In this document: piece by piece, positions 47,947 through 59,882 of the stretch
Numbering within the stretch: the first letter of the stretch is position 1
How the letters are laid out: each line of letters opens with the position of its first letter
Source of the DNA: Schistosoma haematobium
Lineage: Eukaryota; Platyhelminthes; Trematoda; Strigeidida; Schistosomatidae
Direction: 5' to 3'
Length of the DNA: 64,000 bases
Assembly (NCBI RefSeq): GCF_000699445.3
Contig: NC_067197.1
Span: forward strand, 8,562,152 to 8,626,151
The notes under the pieces: generated by a model
Databases searched by the model: none
The model's input: only the letters and a program-made list of their open reading frames with translations
Told to the model about the DNA's origin: nothing
Program-made: the position numbers and the translations under genes

Positions 47947-49296
47947 CAGTGAAAGCTGACATTGGATACACTGAGGCTCAACTCGTTTGTGGAACGACAC
48001 TTCGACTTCTAGGAGAATTCGTGGATCCTTTATCTTCTTCAACGAACATGGATCTAACCTCCTACACGAACAGGCTTACAAACTCAATGCGTTCAGTTAA
48101 ACCTGTTTCCACTCGACCTCAATCAACTGATGTTTTCGTTCAACCTGACTCACGATATAGTACACACGTCTTCATTCGTCGTGACTCACATTGACGACCT
48201 TTCGAATCGGCATACGAAGGACCTTTCAAAGTTCTTCAACGTGAATCTAAGTACTATATAACCGATAAGAACGAAACCAACGATAGCATCAGCATCGATC
48301 GCCTCAAAGCAGCGTATTTAGAAGGAAATCCTATCTACGTCGATTTTCCTTCGGTACAATCAAACGACACGAATTCACTCATAATTCCTCAGTCGACAAC
48401 CAACAAAAGCGATGATACGCCGAATGTAACTGAAAATAAACTTAAAACGACGCGTTCTGGAAGAAGTATTAGTTTTCCAGAACATTTAAACGACTATTGC
48501 ACGTAAGGCACTACTAGACATTTAATATTATCTCGATCTTTCTTTTTATGATATATAATATATTAAAAAAACAGTTTTAATATGCTTATATATTTTTATT
48601 TTTATTTAAAAAACCATAAAAACATTATTAATTTTTTCTAACGATATTACGTGTAAATTAGTTTATATTCCAATTTTTCGCCGACATTGTGTTTTTACGC
48701 ACATACGAGTGTATTTCGACGTGCACTTACATTTTCTTTTTCTTTTCCAGGATGGCTTGGAAAGAACGATGATGTTTATGTGGAGCTGAAATTTTCATTG
48801 TAAATTTTCTTTTTTACTATGTTGTACCTCGGTATCATATAGTAAAGAAAGACGACCAGACGCTGCTAATCCTAGCAAGCTATCAGAAGAGTGTTTACCA
48901 ACGACAAACTCGTTGGGTTTAAACTTCTGGCTGGCCACGTCTTAGGGTCATCACTAACCCACTAGCGGGGGTGATCTGTAGCGGTAAATAAATCCCTAAA
49001 ATAAATAGCTCTGTAAGTTTTCGACATTGGATGCTGACCACATGTTTTAGTGGACTCATCTAGCTGAAGGCGCTCGGTCATGCATCCGCACCAGATCACG
49101 TGTGGTAACGCCGTGCTCAACATCAACCGCAATCGCTAGCCAGATTAGATCAGAGAATTCCGATATTTTGGTTATCGCCAAATACACTCTTCCGATCCCT
49201 TCGACTCTGTCTTTTGATTTCTCTGGGTGGTTACGAATTATATTATGTGTTACTGGTAGAAGCGTTGTCAAGCACTGAATACCTGTGTCATCTTCA
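47947..49296 (+). repeat. Tandem unit 3: IN C-terminus, 3' region, LTR
   Basis: 1350 bp, essentially identical to unit 2. Its LTR is 48977-49296. Confidence 0.92.
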
Positions 49297-49552
49297 CAGT
49301 GAAAGCTGACATTGGATACACTGAGGCTCAACTCGTTTGTGGAACGACACTTCGACTTCTAGGAGAATTCGTGGATCCTTTATCTTCTTCAACGAACATG
49401 GATCTAACCTCCTACACGAACAGGCTTACAAACTCAATGCGTTCAGTTAAACCTGTTTCCACTCGACCTCAATCAACTGATGTTTTCGTTCAACCTGACT
49501 CACGATATAGTACACACGTCTTCATTCGTCGTGACTCACATTGACGACCTCT
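49297..49552 (+). repeat. Tandem unit 4, truncated after the integrase stop
   Basis: Carries the Cys variant and the shared TGA, then diverges at GACGACCT|CTGGAATC into unrelated sequence. No LTR or target duplication was found at this end. Confidence 0.9.
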
Positions 49553-50221
49553 GGAATCAAGCTCTCAGTTGATTCTAGGTAGCATCTAAATAAGTGTAGT
49601 GACGGAGAGCAGATTTTCATTTCAACTGAATGAACATTAAATGCTAGTTGGATTACACTACCACACATAACACGTCTCAAAAAGCTTCATTTGTCCAAGG
49701 TCAATAACAATCGACACAACTTATCTGTAGTTCACTCAGAACACTCATACTATGTACAGATTTGATTCTTTCGATATAATGATATCTTTAAATATTCAAA
49801 TCCTTTGAATACATTATTCCTTGATTTGGTTAGTACAGGGAATATAACCTCTCGTCTGCGTCTATGTTGGGACTCTATAACCCTAAACCAACATGGAGTG
49901 AACAAGTGCTAGACTTAAATTCATGTAAATATCTATTAAAATCTATAACTAATTTATTAACTTTTGGGAAATAAATTAATATTTCCAATCTGTAATATTT
50001 ATGATGGCAATTACTGAAATATAGTTTATAAGACTTTTGTTAAGTCATTATATAAATGGAAGTAACTTTTTGTTCATCAAATCATAATGACTATATAGAT
50101 GTCACACTCCTTCAGAAATAATAAAAATAAGTAGTGATTAAAATGTCATAGATTGATAAACAACTTAAGAAAGGAACGTAATAAAAAGAGTTAATCAAAT
50201 ATCTCTATCAGATATTTATTT
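49553..50221. other. AT-rich intergenic sequence
   Basis: No recognised gene or repeat. Confidence 0.4.
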
Positions 50222-51000
50222 CAGTGGTTAAGATCATGAGTCCGTTGAAGCTAGACCACCATGGAAAACCTGGAAGCACTGGACGGCCATTTCGTCCTAT
50301 TGTGGGACTCCCAGGTAGTACACATCCACGACTTCGCCCCCTGCGAGATTCCAACCCAAGGCCTACTGATTTCGCGCGCGAGCACTTAACCACTAGACCA
50401 CTGAGTCGGCCTGCATCCAACGGTGTTAATGTCTGACTTTGTAGATCACCAACGTAGATGATCTATGTCGAAATGATCGGAGGCCTACTCGAGTTAGACG
50501 TGAATGGTGTGACAAACTAGCTAATGTCGAAGTCACACCTCGTGGTCAGCACCTTACGTGGACTACCCCCATTGACGTATCAAGGTACCATAGATGCTTT
50601 GAAGACTGTACAACACAGAGGACGTTATTACAGAAATATATTAGTTAAGGTAGATACAAGCGAAATAAGACCACTGCCGCATGGGCCAGTCCATGGCATA
50701 TGATTAACTGATGCGCGTTGGTTGTCCCTGACCCTGACGAGGATCGATGATTTGTTCGATATTCAATGACCCAACTGCCGGATGATTTGGCTAGGGCTTA
50801 GCGACATTTTGCTGGCCCTACAACTTCAACTAATCCAGGAAACTGAGCGACACGTTCACCATTGTCTTCAGTGAGTTACTATCTCACAACAGACCTGGTT
50901 GAACTCCACTGGTCACTACTTCTCACTAGAACTCCAGGATATACCTCGTGAAGCCAGTCACTAGTGAACATATGTTGACTAATATCAGATGGGTTTTGTG
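50222..51000 (-). mobile_element. Hammerhead SINE copy split by about 380 bp of foreign sequence
   Basis: 50222-50445 has the ribozyme part and tRNA-like head (CACTAGACCACTGAGTCGGC). 50835-51000 has the distal block (TTCTCACTAGAACTCCAGGA, CCAGTCACTAGTGAACATAT). Between them, 50450-50830 is unrelated, less AT-rich sequence, apparently an insertion. The ribozyme stem II and GTC remain, but CTGATGAG is changed to CTGGGAG. Confidence 0.6.
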
Positions 51001-51009
51001 GATATTATA

Positions 51010-51115
51010 GTAATTTAAGTGGTTAAGATCATGAGTCAGTTGAAGCTAGACCACCATGGGAAACCTGGAAGCACCGGACGGCCGTCTCGTCCTATTGTGG
51101 GACGATAATCCAATG
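51010..51115 (-). mobile_element. Hammerhead SINE fragment
   Basis: A second, truncated copy: GGTTAAGATCATGAGTCAGTTGAAGC through GGACGGCCGTCTCGTCCTATTGTGGGAC. It stops inside the ribozyme, before the CTGATGAG strand. Confidence 0.6.
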
Positions 51116-51296
51116 ATCATACAAGTGGATATTATTTAAAGTTATCCACAACATTGTCAACAGTCCATTTCTCTCTGTAATAAATAATATTCATATACAT
51201 CATTATTCACTGTGACTATTTATAATTCCAAAAAGAGAAAAGAAAAAAGAAAAACACGCTTTAATATATCATCATATGTTAAGTTGAACATTTATA

Positions 51297-51615
51297 ACGT
51301 GGTGTGTGCTGCTTATATTGATATAAATAGTATATTATGCGAGTCAGGAACGTAATGTCTGGCAGCAGAAGATGAGGGGAAGATCAAGAAAAGAAGAGCG
51401 AGAACACAATAGAATTTGTAAGAAAACACATGGACAATGGAATGGGAGACAATGGATTGATGTTTGCAACGGAAAACAGTTCAGTTTGATATGATGCATT
51501 GAAAGTTTGCAAATTGACGATTTACTTTATGGTATTCAGATTTTATTGAGATAGTCTGTAATTTTCGTGTTAAATATATTTGATTGTCTCTGCCTGTGTT
51601 CTTGTTCACTACAAT
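51297..51615 (+). repeat. LTR/MITE-like repeat family R2, full-length plus copy
   Basis: Begins GTGGTGTGTGCTGCTTATATTGATATAAATAG and ends CTTGTTCACTACA, flanked by ATAAC on both sides (possible 5-bp target duplication). Other copies are at 55210-55490 (minus), 58254-58420 (plus, partial), 58424-58700 (minus) and 60890-61150 (plus). It has no ORF; solo LTR or MITE is undecided. Confidence 0.6.
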
Positions 51616-51959
51616 AACACATATTGATGTAGATCGTCCATCAATCCATAACATACATATCTAAACGAGTTGATCATTGACTTCTCATCATTCATTCAAG
51701 ACGCACGCACGCACACACACAATGTTTTTTTTATATTTACAAAAAAATTGTAAATTAGCATTGTTAGTCACGCATGGAACTAAACCATAGAAAATAATTT
51801 AACATAGAAGTACAAATTAGAACTTATAAGTTTCATTTTATGTGTCAGATATAATTTGTGTTTCTTTTTTCTTTTTTTACACATTCTTACCTTATTTTTC
51901 CCCTAACATAAACTGGTTAAATCCGTGGGAACTGTTTTAGTTTAAAATGTTGATATTTT

Positions 51960-53215
51960 CATAATGACTAACTTATATTTGTTATCTCTCGTCGAGGAGC
52001 ATAAGCCACTCACTAGCATTCTCCATCCAATCCTATCCTGGGAAATCCTTTCCAGTTCCTTCCGGTTGTTATTCATCCTTTTCATATCTGATTCTATTTC
52101 TCGACGCAATATGTTCTTTGCTCTTCCTCTTTTCCATTTCCCTTCAGGACTACAGGTTAGGGCTTGACTCATGAAGCCGTTTGATGATTTATGTAATGTA
52201 TGTCCTATCCACTTACAACGCCTTTTCCTGATTTCCTCTTCAATTGAAAGTTGGTTTGTTATCTCCCACAGAAGGCTGTTGATGATGGTGTAGCGTGGCG
52301 TCTAGTTGAGGTTAACTATGAACACCGCTACCAAGAAACACGTGCCAAGTAGATCAGAAGGCGAAGGTCGAACGTAACCAAAGAAACCCATAAAATCCCC
52401 GAGAAGCCAAATATCAGAAGGCAATTAATGGACCAAGTCGAGGTTTATTTGCTGGCGCTCTCGTGGCATCGAAAGGATACCGAGATCGTGCCAGAATACA
52501 AGCTTGGTTACAGAACGTAACCGAATTCGCGCGAAGTTACAATCAAAGTGTGTGTATATCAATGGAAGCACAAAATAGCTGTCATTAGCACAGTCAAACA
52601 AAAGCACATTAAAACAAGCACTGGTACAGTTGGTTATAATAATAATTGTTTTTATTAAACCAGTCTTGTTCTCGTGATAAATGTGAGTCACTACAATGGT
52701 ATGCGGTCAATGCATGTTAAGTATCTTGTGTAAATAAATGTTTGTAAATAACTGTACCTTCATGATGATGGTTTTAGTAATCCTCCACATTTCAGCTCCG
52801 TACATTGGGACTGTCTTGACATTTGTATTGAAGTTTCTCACTTTGATATTGGTTGACAAACAGTTGTTTTGAGTTCCATATGTTCTTCAATTGTAAGAAT
52901 GTGACTCTTACTTTGACAATCCTCGCCTTTATATCCGCATCCGATCCTCCTTATTCATCGATGATCCTTCTCAGGTATGTGAAGGATTCTACATTTCCAG
53001 AGTTTCGCCATCAAGTGTGATCTGGTTGGTGTTGTCCGTGTTGTATTTGAGGACCCTGGTTTCCGCCTTGTGTATGTTGAGTCCTACTGATGCAGAGACT
53101 GCTGCTACACTAGTTGTGTTGATCTGCATTTGTTCATGTGTATGGAATAGGCAGGTCAGGTCATCTGTGAAGTCCGAATCTTCTAATTGATTCATAATGA
53201 AGAAATAGGATAAAG
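51960..53215 (-). mobile_element. RTE-like LINE 3' portion (GTAA-tail family) interrupted by an insert
   Basis: 53195-52989 reads DSDFTDDLTCLF and TTSVAAVSASVGLNIHKAET, the RT palm region (catalytic FxDD box altered). 52755-52980 and 51960-52291 continue the RT tail and match the LINE at 56730-57600. Sequence 52292-52755 has no counterpart there. Confidence 0.75.
52292..52755. mobile_element. Unclassified insert in LINE
   Basis: About 460 bp, less AT-rich than the surroundings, between GATGATGGTG and the resumption at AACTGTACCTTCATGATGATGG. No terminal repeats or protein were recognised. Confidence 0.45.
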
Positions 53216-53759
53216 CCTAGTATATAAGGAATTGTTCAAAACATTTTTATTTAAAATACTGCATACAAATGTGTAGAATCACTTATACAGATTAGCTATG
53301 AATTTAATAATTCATTCCTAATATCCATAAAAAATTCATAAGAACGCTACTTTGTTATCGTTTGTTGATAATCACAATGAATAAGGTGTATGAATACTAA
53401 TTATTACAGAATGAAATCGACCATTGGTTAAACTATTCTCAAGCTGTAAAGTTAATTTGACTCATTTATCACGGTCAGTGCTTTCGTCTAAATAACACTG
53501 ACCAATAGGCAATATCATGCTGTCTAACCTCTAAAACTAACCAAATAATATCACTCAGAGTTTTGCTATTTATTTGTTCGATTAATTGAATTGCTATGAT
53601 TATATGTTTTATATTATATCACATTAGTGGAAAAGAAACCATTCAGTAACATGAACACGAATTCATTAGTGATTTCAGCAATACAGAATTCTAATCTCTT
53701 TGATTATAGAATTAAGTGGTATTGGAAAACCGTAGAACATAGGCTTTAGTGTTAACTAT

Positions 53760-54290
53760 AACTTTCAACCAATCATTTGACAGCCGAGGGTGGGGGAGTC
53801 CGCTATCCCTCTCGAAATGCTCTCATATGGGCACGTGCATACAACCACTTCCAAGGGAGTTCTACTCACTGCCTTCTCGTACCGGGGGTGTTGTCTACAA
53901 AATTGAGAGGACGAAAAGCGAATGTCCGTCACTTTATCTGGGTTGATAGACACGGTGGATCTACCTAGGGAAGTTGAAAAAACCTTGATTCCCAACCAAT
54001 GGTGCATATGGGCTCCAGTATCCTGAATGGATAAATGGCGTATGAACCTCTTGTTGGTCCCGCTACCATGGAACTTCATTTCTGACGTCGCTGCACTGCC
54101 TTGTAGATCAGACTTTTAGGTCGAAGGCTCCAGGTGTGGTCCCCTAAGAAAACCACCTGCTTCGGTCTGGGTGCCCGGTCAGTATCACAGCGCACACACA
54201 AATCATGTGTCTTGTGTGACGCATATCTATTTGGTGCCCCTTTGTACCAATATTTGTGTTAAAATAAATAAACAAATTATGAGTATACTA
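53760..54290 (+). mobile_element. Non-autonomous LINE derivative (AAAT-tail family), plus copy
   Basis: Reverse complement of the 2240-2750 and 59335-59740 copies. Ends ATATTTGTGTTAAAATAAATAAACAAAT, the family tail. Contains the CCACCTGCTTCGGTCTGGGT block shared with the LINE leader at 36520-36550. Confidence 0.72.
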
Positions 54291-54299
54291 GAAAAAAAT

Positions 54300-55200
54300 T
54301 TGAAAGATCTTCATAAATGAAAGTATGTTTCATTTCAAAAGTAATAATTTAATAGATTTGTTGAGTTTGCACATTTTTATAACTTAAAAGTGGTGCATTG
54401 ATGAGAGACTGTCTATGGTGGTTTTTTTTTCTAAATTAGTCAGACGCTGAATACTCTTCTGTCCTCATAAGTTCTTCAACTAATATCAAAGTATAGAAAA
54501 ATTATACAGAGCTGTCTTAGAAAAATAACAGAAATCTGGTCATTTGTAACTAGTAAGTATCAGTGGTCTATGGAAATAACTTATAATTACATTAGATACC
54601 AACGCTGATAAATTAAAAATTATTTAACCATTGGATTGAGATTAACTATTCATCAAGACACTTGAAAATTTTCGTTGATATTGTATTCTTTGAGATGAGA
54701 ATTTTTGTTCCAAAGCGTTTTCTATGTTGTTGTTGTTCTAGCACAATTAAAGACATTTAATTAGTTTTTATAAGGATTAAATCAGAATATTAACAAAATT
54801 CACCAATCTCTCCAATGATTTAGTCTATAACAATAATAAAAGTTTATGAGTTGAAATGTTCATTCTGGAAGTACGTAACACTTTTATAAACACTCATCTG
54901 TAATAGAAGTTGTTATCACTTCATACTTCAAATATTTTGTTTTCAATATTGTATAAGCTCTTCATTGCACAAAGCTTAATCATCTTTATGAGAAAAAACG
55001 GAATGAAACATAACTTTCATCTTGTAGGAGTTCTCCAAATGGTATCGGTTTACGCTGAAATAACACTTTCCTTATTTACTATGAATGTCTAATTTTCTTT
55101 TTTTGTTTCGACATCACCTATGAAGATGTTAGTTTCTTTAATTCATGCAAAGAACCACTATTCACTTTTAATATTTTACCTTTCACTTTCTCAATATTCA
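54300..55200. other. AT-rich intergenic sequence
   Basis: No recognised gene or repeat. Confidence 0.4.
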
Positions 55201-55209
55201 TTCACTGTT

Positions 55210-55490
55210 ATTGTATCGAACAGAACACGGGTGCGGATAATCAAATACATCTAACAAGAAATTACAGGACTTGTTAATAAAATCTAACAATCATAAAGTA
55301 AATGCTTAATTTGAAAAATGTCCACCAATTATCTCAAACTGACCCAGATTTCACTGTTCACGCATTTTCATACAAATTGCATCCTCTTTCCATTCTTTAC
55401 TGTTCGATTCTATTGTCTCTCTGCTGCCAGACATTCTGTTCCTGACTAACTTCATATACTACTTATGTCAATATAAGTAGCACACACACA
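55210..55490 (-). repeat. Repeat family R2, minus copy
   Basis: About 265 bp here are almost identical to 58424-58690. The terminus TATTGACATAAGTAG is readable on the minus strand. Confidence 0.75.
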
Positions 55491-55869
55491 TTATCATTAT
55501 TATTATTAATGATGTGATTACTACTATTATCATTCATTTCAGTAGTTCTTTCATGTTAATGTATTTGAAACTGTTTATTTTTTGTCATGTTTCACATGTC
55601 ATTTTAAATCAAGCTAAAAAATATATTTTCATATCTTCCTTATTAAAAAAAACAAATCGACATGATAAATCATTAGATTGAATGTTTATTGTTTCATAGA
55701 AAAGAAAATATGAAATATAAATCATTTCATATACGTTGATGCTTTTTGTAATTTGAGTAGAATAGAAATGTCTTATTTAATAAACAATTGAAATGTGACA
55801 ATCTTAATGTAAATCATTTCAATAGTAGATTTTTCTTTGAATCATCTTTATTTTAATTATTTTCAAATA

Positions 55870-56240
55870 TTTTGATTGAGATCATGAATTAATTGATGTT
55901 AGACCATTATTGAAAACCTGAAAGCACTGGGTGGATGTTTTGTTCTAGTATGGGACATTTCAGTAGAGTGTATTTACGATCTCGCTCACAGGATTCGAAC
56001 ACAGGACATATGGGTCTCTCGCGTGAACGCTTAATCTCTAGACCACTGAGTCAGCATCCAACGGTATTAATGTCTAACTTCAACCAATCCACGAAATTGA
56101 GCGACCATCTTCCATTGTACTGAGGTAGATACCTGTCTCTACCTGACATGGATTAGCTCCACTAGTCACGTTATCCCACTAGAACTCCGAGAATTTCCTC
56201 ACGAAGCTAGTCACTAGTGAGCACATAGTAATTATCAATA
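55870..56240 (-). mobile_element. Hammerhead SINE, full-length copy
   Basis: Minus strand: distal block CTAGTGACTAGCTTCG, tRNA-like head with A box TGACTCAGTGGTC and B box GTGTTCGAATCCTG, then a degenerate hammerhead (CTACTGAAATGTCCCATAC..GAACAAAAC) and the tail. It preserves the complete order of the family. Confidence 0.68.
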
Positions 56241-56410
56241 TGAGGTTGTGGATATTGTTAAGTTTATGATTGAGATAATGAATCGTTTGATGTTAACCAC
56301 TATTGAAAACCTGAAAGTACTGTTCTAGTGTTTTGTCCCAGTATGGGACTCTTCGTCAGTGCGCACCCACGATGTTAATCAAAAACTTAACAATCTCCAC
56401 AACCCCATAC
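56240..56410 (-). mobile_element. Hammerhead SINE, partial copy with good ribozyme remnant
   Basis: Directly beside the previous copy. Minus strand: GCGCACTGACGAAGAGTCCC, loop ATACT, GGGACAAAAC, then ACAGTAC. Stem II (GTCCC/GGGAC) is intact; CTGATGA is CTGACGA, and GAAAC is AAAAC. Confidence 0.6.
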
Positions 56411-56729
56411 TGATATTTTAAAATATATCAGTTTTAAAACTGAAAATGTACTTTTGCTGAATAGTTAGCATATTCATTCTTGATTCAACTCAACTAGGTT
56501 AATTATGGAAATCGAAGAACAACGGACATTCTCTTTTTTTGCTTTAGTATATAACTTTGGTAAGTACATATGATCTCATCAATGATTGGACACAAGACAT
56601 TCAAGTCTTTCAGTGAACATTTAACAATCAGACTTATTTTCATGTCAATTGATATTTTGTTTTCTATTAATTTTTGATGGTATCAATTATATTTCTTTGT
56701 AGGAACTGACGAGACTAAAATGAAAACAT

Positions 56730-57660
56730 ACTTACTTACTTACGCCTGTTATTCCCAATCCAGCATGGGCCACCGATCAGCATTCTCCAACCCACTCTGT
56801 CCTGGGCCTTCTTTTCTACTTCCATCCAATTTTTGTTCATTTTTCCCATGTCTATCTCCATTTCCCGGTGTAATGTGTTATTTGATCTTCCTCTTTTCCT
56901 TTGGCCTTCAGGATTCCATGTGAGGGCTTGTCTTGTGACGCAGTTGGGTGCTTTCCTAAATGTGTGTCCTCTCCACTTCCAGTGCTTCTTCCTCTTCCGG
57001 ATTTCTTCCTCCGCTGAAATTTGGTTTGTTCTTTCCCGTAGTAGGTTGTTGCTGATAGTGTCTGGTCAACGAATCCGAAGTATTTTGCGTAGGCAACTAT
57101 TATTGAACACTTGTATGTTCTGGATGATGGTTGTGGTGGTTCTCTAGGTTTCCGCCCCATACAGTAGAACTGTTTTGACATTTGTATTGGAAATCCTGAC
57201 CTTGGTGTTGGTTGACAATCGTTTTGAGTTCCAGGTGTTCTTCAGTTGTTAATATGCTGATCTTGCTTTTCCGATCCGCGCCTGCATATCTTCATCAGAT
57301 CCACCGTGTTCACCAATGATGCTGCCCAAATATGTAAAGATTTTTACATCTTCCAAATCTTCTCCGTCAATTGTGATTGGATTGGTGCATGCAGTGTTGT
57401 ATCGAAGAATCTTGCTTTTTCCTTTGTGTATGTTAAGATCTACTGCTGCTGAGGTTGCTGCTACACTGGTCGTCTTCTCTTGCATTTGTTGTTGCATTTG
57501 CGATAGAAGAGCCAGATCATCTGCGAAGTCTAGATCGTCCAACTGCATCCTAGATGTCCACTGTATCCCGTGTTTCCCTTCAGATGTTGACGTCTTCATG
57601 ATCCAGTCAAAATGAAAACATAGGACTTCAAATAAAGGCTCATATTGATACAAAGTTTGT
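56730..57660 (-). mobile_element. RTE-like LINE 3' portion (GTAA-tail family)
   Basis: The minus ORF 57249-57653 reads WIMKTSTSEGKHGIQW, LDDLDFADDLALLSQMQQQM, LNIHKGKSKILRYN and VKIFTYLGSIIGEHGGSDED, the RT palm and post-palm. The 3' end carries the CTTACTTACTTACG tail (plus strand). It is 5'-truncated within the RT. Confidence 0.85.
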
Positions 57661-58253
57661 TTTTAATATCTGTGAAATGTAAATGTGTCTTGTTAACGTA
57701 GGAAGCAAATATTCAACCTATTTTACATTAAATCATAATGAAATTCGAAAGATACTTGACTGGATAATTAGTTGGATTTTGTATAAGCTAATGAACTGCT
57801 AATTATTGATGATTCATTTATTACAGTGTTATATAACCAGTGAGAATACAAATATGCTAACAGTCTTTTGCATCAATCACAAGAAATAAAAATCTCTACA
57901 AACGAATTGGTACAGGTTGAAAAGTTAGTGACTATGTGAACTAAGTAGCTTTGTGAATAACTTGTAGGGATTTGAATCTGTAGGCATAGGATTTAAGTAT
58001 CAGTGTGAATGTTAGAAGTATTTAGCTGAATAAAGTGAGCTTTTTCAACTTCACATGGTTTTCTTTTAAACGATGTTTCAGTTTACTTAAAATCAAATTT
58101 AAAAATTTGTACAGTAAAAAGGTAACGTTTACAGAATACGATGGATTTATTATCTTTTTACTTTTCCGTCACAGCTACATACTAGTTAACAGGTTAAGTA
58201 GGTTGGAAATATCAAGATACTGGTAAATTAAAGAATCAACCAATCGTGATGTG
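57661..58253. other. AT-rich intergenic sequence
   Basis: No recognised gene or repeat. Confidence 0.4.
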
Positions 58254-58700
58254 GTGTTTGCTACTGATGTCAACAGATATAAGTAGTATGTATTATCAAC
58301 CAAAAGTGAAATGTCTGGCGGCAGAAGGTAAGGAAGATCGAAGAAAAGAGAACGAGAACAGAGAATGATTAGTATGGAAACAATTATATGTGGATACGTT
58401 CAAGAAAAGGTAGTTCAGTGAACAGAACACGAATGGGGATAATCGAATGCGCCCAACAAGAAATTACAGGACTTGTTAATAAAATCTAACAATCATAAAG
58501 TAAATGCTTAATTTGAAAAATGTCCACCAATTATCTCAAACTGACCCAGATTTCACTGTTCACGCATTTTCATACAAATTGCATCCTCTTTCCATTCTTT
58601 ACTGTTCGATTCTATTGTCTCTCTGCTGCCAGACATTCTGTTCCTGACTAACTTCATATACTACTTATGTCAATATAAGTAGCACACACCACAGTAGTAC
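58254..58700. repeat. Two R2 copies head to head
   Basis: 58254-58420 is a partial plus copy (GTGGTGTTTGCTACTGATGTC...ATGTCTGGCGGCAGAAGG). 58424-58700 is a full minus copy ending TATTGACATAAGTAG in reverse. Together they form an interrupted inverted repeat. Confidence 0.72.
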
Positions 58701-59334
58701 CAAACAAATACTAGAACGATTAAAAGTAAGCATATGTTCATTTATTAAGTATTTAGAAACTCTAAACAAAGCTTTTCAAATTATCCACTATTTGTGGCGT
58801 AAAACAATAATTCCCTCCCTTTATTGATAAGTTTGGAAATGGATTTATTTGATTCCAAGCAGGGGGATATTGACAATTATATGTAACTGTTTTGATTTCG
58901 TCTGTGGTGAAATTTTTAACTTCTTAGACAACAAAATTTTAAAATGCCATCTACTATCATAAATGTCTGTTTTAGGCTTCCTAGAATTCAATAATCGTAT
59001 CCACTAATCGACTGTATTTACATCTTTACATAAAATACTTACGACTTAACTTGAATCTAATTACAGAGAAACACAAGAAGTACCATAACAGCTGTTTGTA
59101 TGGTTTCATCCTTCATAGTCCTCTGGGTGAATGAGAGCAGATTACTACAAGATATCTGCATCAAATATGAAAGAAATGTCATCCAAGTAAGAATGATTTT
59201 AAACACTTACAAATGAATATGAATATTTGATAACTCCTATCTAAAGATTTTTTAAAATTTAAAGTGTTTCTGGCTTATTCTCAGAATACGGGAGTTTGTA
59301 GATTGTAGATTTTATTATGAGAATTCTTTTTATT
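58701..59334. other. AT-rich intergenic sequence
   Basis: No recognised gene or repeat. Confidence 0.4.
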
Positions 59335-59740
59335 ATTTTATTTATTTAAACACATAAATATAGGAACAAGAAGGCACCAAACAGATATACGCCATATTAA
59401 TCATTGGATTTGTGTGAGGGCTAGGATACTGCTCGGGGGCCCAAACCGGAGCTGGTGGTTTTCTTAGACGGCCATACCCGTAGCCTTCGACCTAAAGGTC
59501 TGATCTACAAGGCAGTGGAGCAATGTCTGGAGATACAGTTCTATAGCAGCCAGTGACCAAAGATCGGTTCATACACCATTTGTTTCCTTAGTGTCCTAGA
59601 GCTCACGTTCACCATTGGTTTTTCCAACTCCCCTAGGTGGACTCTCCGTGTCCACCAACCCGCTTAAAGTGCCGGACATTCGCCTCCCATCCTTTTAATT
59701 TCGTAAACAACGCCCCCACCGCGAGAAGGCATTGAGACGA
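59335..59740 (-). mobile_element. Non-autonomous LINE derivative (AAAT-tail family), minus copy
   Basis: Tail TTTTATTTATTTAAACACATAAATAT (plus view), then the same order as 2250-2640, ending in CGCCCCCACCGCGAGAAGGC. Confidence 0.72.
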
Positions 59741-59882
59741 GAATTCTTTACTGCAATCAAACATATGATGTTTACTATCTAAATGTTCCCACAGTTAATA
59801 AATTGCTTATGCGTAGAAATGAAACAAACATTATAATTAACTTATTCTGAGATGGTGTAGAAGATTTGTAGCTCAGGTGGAT

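Larger units (their letters stand above)
41464..49552 (+). mobile_element. Degenerate Ty3/gypsy LTR retrotransposon with tandemly amplified 3' part
   Basis: Order: 5' LTR, primer-binding site, gag, CCHC knuckle, protease, RT with a large deletion, RNase H, integrase, 3' region, LTR. The domain order PR-RT-RH-IN is that of Ty3/gypsy elements. The part from the integrase C-terminus through the LTR is repeated about every 1350 bp; a fourth, truncated integrase piece ends the element without an LTR. Stops and frameshifts occur in gag and IN. Confidence 0.9.
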
